This document shows, piece by piece, positions 58,420 to 64,000 of a stretch of DNA of 64,000 nt (positions are counted from its first letter, which is position 1; every line of letters begins with the position of its first letter). Source of the DNA: Sipunculus nudus (taxonomy: Eukaryota; Annelida; Sipuncula; Golfingiida; Sipunculidae); NCBI GenBank assembly GCA_026874595.1, contig CM049307.1, positions 80,206,643 through 80,270,642 of the forward strand, in the 5' to 3' direction. A program made the position numbers and the translations under genes. The notes under the pieces were generated by a model. That model searched no databases. It had not been told where the DNA came from and saw only the letters and a program-made list of their open reading frames with translations.

Positions 58420-59482
58420 ACTGACGCCCGTGAAAATCGTACGGGTACCTTGCGGGCACTGTGCGAATAAAGCCAAAAACGCTAATTTTACTTACCGTAC
58501 GGGCCCCTCAGGCTATATGTGATAGCGGCACCAGTGACTGGCAGCCAGGAGAGACTGGTTTTGATGAAGCAGACGGTTATAGCAGTCTATCACATTTCCC
58601 AGCTAATATGTTCAACCTGAATGTTATTCATTAATTCTCAACCATGCGTTGGTACCCTGCAATATCATAACGTGTTATATATGCCCATATACCTATGGGA
58701 TGGCACATGTCATTTTTAGCTATTTTCCACGTGAATATTTAGTTGAAACACTTGCCTTGATAGTGGAATAAGCAGCAATAAGACTCTAGAATAATGACTG
58801 GTCTTCAGTACGCCAATATTCCAGGTTTATTTGCATCAACTGTAGTTAGTGTACTCTCTGTTACCTGTGCACAATGACTGACTATTTAAACATCTGCATA
58901 GAAGACCAATAAAGCACTCATGACAGTTAATATGTGATTAGTTTACGGCCATTAAACACAAAGTGTGGTTATACCAGACAGCGTATACCCTGAACAACAC
59001 GTAACGTGCGTACTCTGTATATAATTGATAACAAAAAAGTCTGTCGTTTATTCCTATATCATCTGCTGACATAATTGCTAGTATCTGAGCCCAACATTTG
59101 CAGGAACATTACACGCACCAAAGAGCATTACAATAAATAACAATCCGGAGAACTATTATCTAGAAACACGGGAGTGATCATAGAAGGCGGGACAAACGAT
59201 GGTTCAATGAGCTAGCCAAAGAGGGCGATACACTAGTTGGGGATAGGGAAAATCTTTGGAGTAGATTTTTTTAGACCGTCCGCTTTCCGGTCGTCCGTCC
59301 GTCCATAAGTAAGGCACAAATCGTAACCGCTGACCTCGAAATATCTTACTTATAATCCAGGGAGGTCAATGGTGACCTGAAATAAGGTCATTCCGGCCTA
59401 TATTCAACGAGCTACGGGGTTTGTGTGTAACCACAGGATAATAAAAAAAACTGATGAAAACCTCAAGTATCTTTATAATGAA

Positions 59483-60374
59483 CTAGCTGATAAGCCCGGT
59501 ATACCGGGCTTTTTACTGGGGTTGGGGATATGTATTAATTGAGAGGATTGTTGGGTCCTTTTTATTCATAGTTCAAAGAAAATATAGATTTTCAGTGGTT
59601 TGGCACGACTGTAGTATAACTCACGCACCTCTCTTGGGCACAACACTTCTGTGAACAGCAAACGTTTTTATGTCGAGCTTCATGTATCTTAATTTTGCCA
59701 CTTATTTTTATCTGCATCTTACTTCTCCATTATATGAATCCTAAACATCATACCGTCCATATACACTTATATCCTCGTCGAGACACTGCGATCCTACAGT
59801 CGCTTCGGAAATTCATACACCGGTATGTTGACCTTAACGACCTGGTGAGTGGTGATGTTTACATTATTTTGCGAACCGGAATGGGATGCGGGGGCACTCC
59901 GGTTTTCGATGATCTTTGACTGGTTACTATTTTTTGGACGTTTAAAGTACAGGTTAATGTGAGGAAGACATTAATTCAACATAGCTTAACTTAACCTCTA
60001 ATTTAATTGGAGTAGGAAGACATGAAAGATGAATGAAATGTACGTTTTAAGGCAAGAAAACTGTTCCTGAAGAAAGAAACGGAAATATGCATACCTCGTT
60101 GGTAGCAGAAGCGGACCCAAGGGGAGTGCAGGGGGTCGGTCCCCATTTTCAGTTGCAACCTTTTTTTAGTCGTATGAGACCAGGTTTTAGGCCTGGAATG
60201 TTCCCCCTCACCCCAAAAATAATGTGTACATTAAAAATGATTTATTCTAATATCGGCCATGTCACCGAGGGAACAATAACCTTTAAAATGAGGTATAGCA
60301 CAGTATCATACGCAACGCGGTTTCAGAAAACATTGCGAACACAGGTGGACCGAATTCCTTTTATAAGTATTAGA
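59483..60374 (-). mobile_element. Non-autonomous Helitron, copy B (892 bp)
   Basis: On the - strand the 5' end reads A|TCTAATACTTATAAAAGG. The 3' end reads AAGCCCGGTATACCGGGCTT (20-bp palindrome), then ATCAG and CTAG|T. These are Helitron hallmarks: TC start, subterminal hairpin, CTRR end, insertion between A and T without target duplication. The left repeat copy preserves the empty site (A10773 | T10774). No Rep/helicase coding remains. Copy A is at 42475-43477. Its interior contains a GGATCC-type MITE segment (about 60104-60215). Confidence 0.88.
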
Positions 60375-60667
60375 TGCGTGGATTATCATTAATCGTGCCA
60401 TGAATATTGACCATGATTAGTTTTGTCAGTTCCCGAAATCTGGAGGCGCCACCTATATTTCTGTCTTATTTTTACGACTTTGTTTCTATTTTTTTTAACC
60501 ATCAGATGACAGTAATCATGTCAGTTTCTCATCTGTGGTTTCATCTAAAATTCCAAAACCCTATGTTTATTGATAATGAATGTTTCTTCAGTTCCTGAAG
60601 ACTGGTGGAGCCACCTGTATTTTTTTGTATTTTCCATGCATTTATTCTTATATTTTGAGGATGCCAC

Positions 60668-60871
60668 ACTACACTGATACGATCAGATTTTCAACTGTGG
60701 TTTCTTCCAGTGCCTTGAAACCTCCAAGCATAAAGCCAGATATCACAAGTTATTCTGGATCAATTGTTCTTGAAATTAGTTTGTCAGAAGAACTTGGATA
60801 GTTTTTTTCTTGAACGGAAGAGTAGTGGCGCCATCTTTGATCTTTTTTTTTTATTTTATCTTACCGTTTAA
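60668..60871. repeat. Further degenerate copy of the GGCGCCACC repeat
   Basis: A third spaced unit (gaagagtagtggcgccatc near 60820) follows two at ~60430 and ~60590. No gene. Confidence 0.45.
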
Positions 60872-61586
60872 AGCCCAAAACAGACTAACGCGCGCGTGAC
60901 GCGCGCAACAAGCGTCACGCGTGCGCCACGCGACAAATTCAAAACACACTAAAGCGGCTACAACGCGCGCTACACGCGTCAGGTTGGGAGGTATTAACAA
61001 AGCAGATATTGCATTTTTTTTTGGTTTATCATTGTAAAAATAGTAATTTCGATAATCAGCGTTGGATATATACAAATAATCCCGACGCGACTAGCGCGCG
61101 TCAAGCCCAAAACACACTAACGCGCGCGTCACGTGCGCCTCAAGCGTCACGCCTCAAGCGTGACGCGCGCTAGCCGCGTGGGGATTCCTGAAAATGAGGG
61201 TTCCTAAATAGAGGGTTTCCCTCCATAACACTCAAATTCTATATAAAACTGCCAGTGAAACGTTTGTTATAATTCATTGAACTATAATTATTGATTTGTA
61301 TCTGGATAGAAAACATGAAACAAAGCAACACAAATATATAAATATCGTTCAGAATAGTAACTGAGTTCTGTCATATTAAGAACAGGTCACAAAAGATATA
61401 TATTTGTATATATCCAACGCTGATTACCGAAATTACTATACGCTTCAAGCGTCAAAAATCGCTCCAGGAGCGATAGCTGACGCTTGACGCGCGCGTTAGT
61501 CTGTTTTGTCATTGATAAATAGAGTGGAGCGATTTTTCCGGATTTGACGCTTGACGCGTGACGCGCGCGTTAGTGTGTTTTGGGCT
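60872..61586. mobile_element. CpG-rich Harbinger-like inverted-repeat element
   Basis: Starts AGCCCAAAACAGACTAACGC and ends in its inverted partner (…TTAGTGTGTTTTGGGCT), flanked by TAA on both sides (60869-60871 and 61587-61589). Internal inverted repeats also pair (about 61040-61075 with 61395-61435), and extra copies of the terminal sequence occur at 61104 and 61485. The CGCGCGCG runs are exceptional in this AT-rich window. A partial copy is at 17100-17285. A TWA duplication suggests PIF/Harbinger. Confidence 0.75.
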
Positions 61587-61587
61587 T

Positions 61588-61832
61588 AATACCCCTTTCA
61601 CTGCAACTTGATCATAGTGAGTTAATAACCAAACCCTAATCAGCAGATTTCCTTTATGATGTTCAATATTGAAGTGGTGTTCCTCGTGAATAATTCCATA
61701 TTTGGTGTGAATCAGATGAAATATTACATTTTTCAAGATATTACTCACTCACTTTTTTATCAGTTCTGGAAGTGTGATCAATGTATCCTTCAGCTATAAA
61801 GAAATTAAGATATATATATATATATATATATA

Positions 61833-61883
<51 letters not shown>

Positions 61884-62175
61884 TTTGTTCCATTTCTGCC
61901 TCCTGTATCTGCTTTAGATGTGCTGGAATAAACAGTGAAATTTAATATTTAAATTAAAATGGTAATCAATTCAAACATGTTCCTCCAAAACAAAGTTTAT
62001 CTTTACCGAAATGTAGAAAATCTTCTTATGTTGCAGAAAATGTATAATTTAAGGGTTCCTATAGCATTAGAGTGTTCAATGCAAAGAAAAAACTGAATCA
62101 AAGTCAGGTCATGCGTTTGAGCCAGTCCTGCCACCGTAACGGTTAATAATGACCTAAGCAACACATACACATGTC

Positions 62176-62251
<76 letters not shown>

Positions 62252-62419
62252 ACCTCAAATATCCCAACAAATGGGGGGGGGCAAAATTTGTTCGGATATT
62301 TGAGGTTACGGTTTTGCTAGGTACACCCATTTTTTTCAATATATTTAATGTTTTCAACATATTTATGACGCATTTGTTTATTATATATATTTCATATATA
62401 TAGGAGTTCTTCTGTATAT

Positions 62420-62482
<63 letters not shown>

Positions 62483-62836
62483 TATTTCAGTGCTCTATAA
62501 GGTGCCCTATAACCTACGCCTCTGAATCATTCTCACCCTCAAAGATAATTCGACGTCACTGTCTAGGACCCGAGCTAATAATCAACATTGATATTCTTTT
62601 CTGATGATCAGCCTTAATGTAGGATTCTTGTTAACACATTGCTGTTTTGCAACATCTGTATCATGGTTTCTGAGGCATAGGGCATGTGATGACGTAATGA
62701 TTATCGTGTTAAGTAAGATTATGGAATAGGACATATCTTTTCGAACTAAAGAGCACTATTAGAGCGCATACCTTCCCATCAAGGTTTCACTTAAAAATTT
62801 AACAGACATAATTTTAGAATACTTTAATAATTTCAA
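61588..62836. other. Spacer with long microsatellites
   Basis: No gene seen. Holds (TA)n(GA)n at 61811-61880, (TA)n at 62180-62249 and a compound TA tract at 62415-62478. Confidence 0.6.
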
Positions 62837-63200
62837 CATAGGCTCCGTGCACACCTCGCTGGCTGGTTTCAGTGGTCGTAATGTCATAGTCGTAATGTCT
62901 TAATCGAATCGGTCGATGATGTGAGAACGCAAAGGGAACAATTAAAATTCGACTTTTCTTTACTAAGAGTAACCATAAAACTCTCATCAAGCGGCGCTTG
63001 AAGCGCAGCTCTGGGCGGAGCCATGATGCCTGTCGAGTGTTTAACTGCGTTTGGTTGCTTGCTAGTCACATCAGCAGTTTTTTTTCAGCAGACAAACTCT
63101 CCATCTGGTGTCTAAGCGTATCATAAATGGTCAAACCAGGCAGCGGGAAAGTCAGTAGCTACTTTAGAAGCGCAAGATTTCAGCTGCCTCGGGAGCGTAT
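62837..63200 (+). repeat. Dispersed repeat R5 copy B
   Basis: Direct counterpart of 22117-22500, with matched blocks throughout. Confidence 0.8.
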
Positions 63201-63361
63201 TTTCGGCATGTACATAGTATCCTATGTCCCTGTTTAAACTTTATTATTGTTACTTCTGCTTCGACCGATATGATGACTTCAGCATAAATTGTAAATGTTA
63301 AAATTATTATAACAATAAAAGCTTAGGTGCCATTACAGAGGCATTAAATACTTGACCGCAC
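63201..63361. other. No feature recognised
   Basis: Short spacer between repeats R5 and R1. Confidence 0.4.
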
Positions 63362-63936
63362 GGTTAGTTACCGGGATCTGGCAATTCTCACGTCACTCAC
63401 GTTTCAAATATCTGTCGCGAAGGGCAGTGACAGTAACCTTTTGAGGAAACAGGGCTTACATTGACCGTATATTTCGCAGTGCTGGCAAGCTGACTGCAGC
63501 CTCAGTTGTGACTGCTCTAAGTATGCTGAATTGAGGCTGGTAAATAATCGCTATACACAGGGGTGAGGCTAATACGGACAGCCCTTCATGAGAGTTGTAA
63601 AGCATCCGAAAAAATCTTATGGATTACTTTATTATATCAGTATACACTGTAACAAGTATGTTTTAGTTAGCACTATTTGTGTAAGTTAGCATTTTTATAC
63701 ACGTATATTGCACACATTTTCGAGTATTTTACCTCTTTTCATAATTTGGATTTTGATTCTTGATCATCTTGATTTTGAATGAATGGTAACAGGTTTTTTT
63801 TTTTATCTCATATGAGCAAGGTAATTCATATATATTGCCCCTTAGGTTTATGAAAAAGCGTGTAACTAGGATAACTTTAACTGAGTTATAAGTGTGTGTT
63901 TATGTGTTTGTTTTCCTGTATATTTACCTCCCTACA

Positions 63937-63982
<46 letters not shown>

Positions 63983-64000
63983 ATAATTCCTGATTACTTC
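63362..64000 (-). repeat. Dispersed repeat R1, right copy
   Basis: Inverted counterpart of 790-1312, ending at a (CT)n tract and cagataattcctgatta. It continues to the window edge, so its true end is unknown. Confidence 0.8.

Larger units (their letters stand above)
53044..60667 (-). repeat. 2.7-kb repeat unit, right copy with two insertions
   Basis: Reverse-complement counterpart of 10484-13184. The homologous parts are 53044-54370, about 58420-59482 and 60375-60667. The gaps are a 4-kb insertion (54371-58419) and a Helitron (59483-60374), both absent from the left copy. Confidence 0.85.

Overview
This is a eukaryotic, AT-rich, heavily repeat-laden nuclear window from an invertebrate animal. 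Genes are split into small exons with GT-AG introns, and long (TA)n tracts, MITEs, a Helitron, LTR retroelements and a LINE fill the introns and spacers. A mollusc or other lophotrochozoan would fit the style of repeats and genes, but the sequence alone does not settle the phylum. No operons, bacterial genes, CRISPR arrays or rRNA genes were seen. || Two host genes are well supported. (1) An ionotropic glutamate receptor (iGluR)-like subunit on the + strand, 23907-44599. Eight exons with phase-consistent junctions were assembled by eye into about 492 codons. They cover the pre-S1 linker, S1, M1, the pore loop, M3, S2, M4 and a short cytoplasmic tail ending in TAA. Its 5' end (signal peptide and any amino-terminal domain) was not securely found. 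The pore carries a genomically encoded arginine at the Q/R position, the M3 signature is degenerate, and several S2 ligand-contact residues are replaced. (2) A four-exon class I SAM-dependent methyltransferase on the - strand, 52375-50674, 279 residues, resembling juvenile-hormone-acid methyltransferase-like proteins. A degenerate PHD-finger fragment lies near 45.4 kb. || Mobile elements by region. 0-23 kb is spacer or upstream DNA with many dispersed repeats: a Harbinger-like MITE at 6.3 kb, a 2.7-kb repeat at 10.5-13.2 kb, a MITE at 16.6 kb and a TRIM-like mini-retrotransposon at 20.2-20.6 kb. 23.9-44.6 kb is the iGluR gene. Its introns hold a 385-bp hAT-like MITE inside a minisatellite, a decayed LINE, a GGATCC-type MITE, a complete but mutated Ty3/Gypsy element (36.0-42.3 kb, antisense) and a Helitron. 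The Gypsy element has integrase upstream of reverse transcriptase, as in the Gmr1 type. 44.6-50.6 kb is spacer and 50.7-52.4 kb the methyltransferase gene. 53.0-60.7 kb is an inverted second copy of the 10.5-13.2 kb repeat, opened by a 4-kb insertion and a non-autonomous Helitron. The left copy serves as the empty site for both insertions. 60.9-61.6 kb is a CpG-rich Harbinger-like inverted-repeat element. || The first ~1.3 kb and last ~0.64 kb of the window are also inverted copies of one repeat, so the iGluR locus is flanked by nested inverted repeats.
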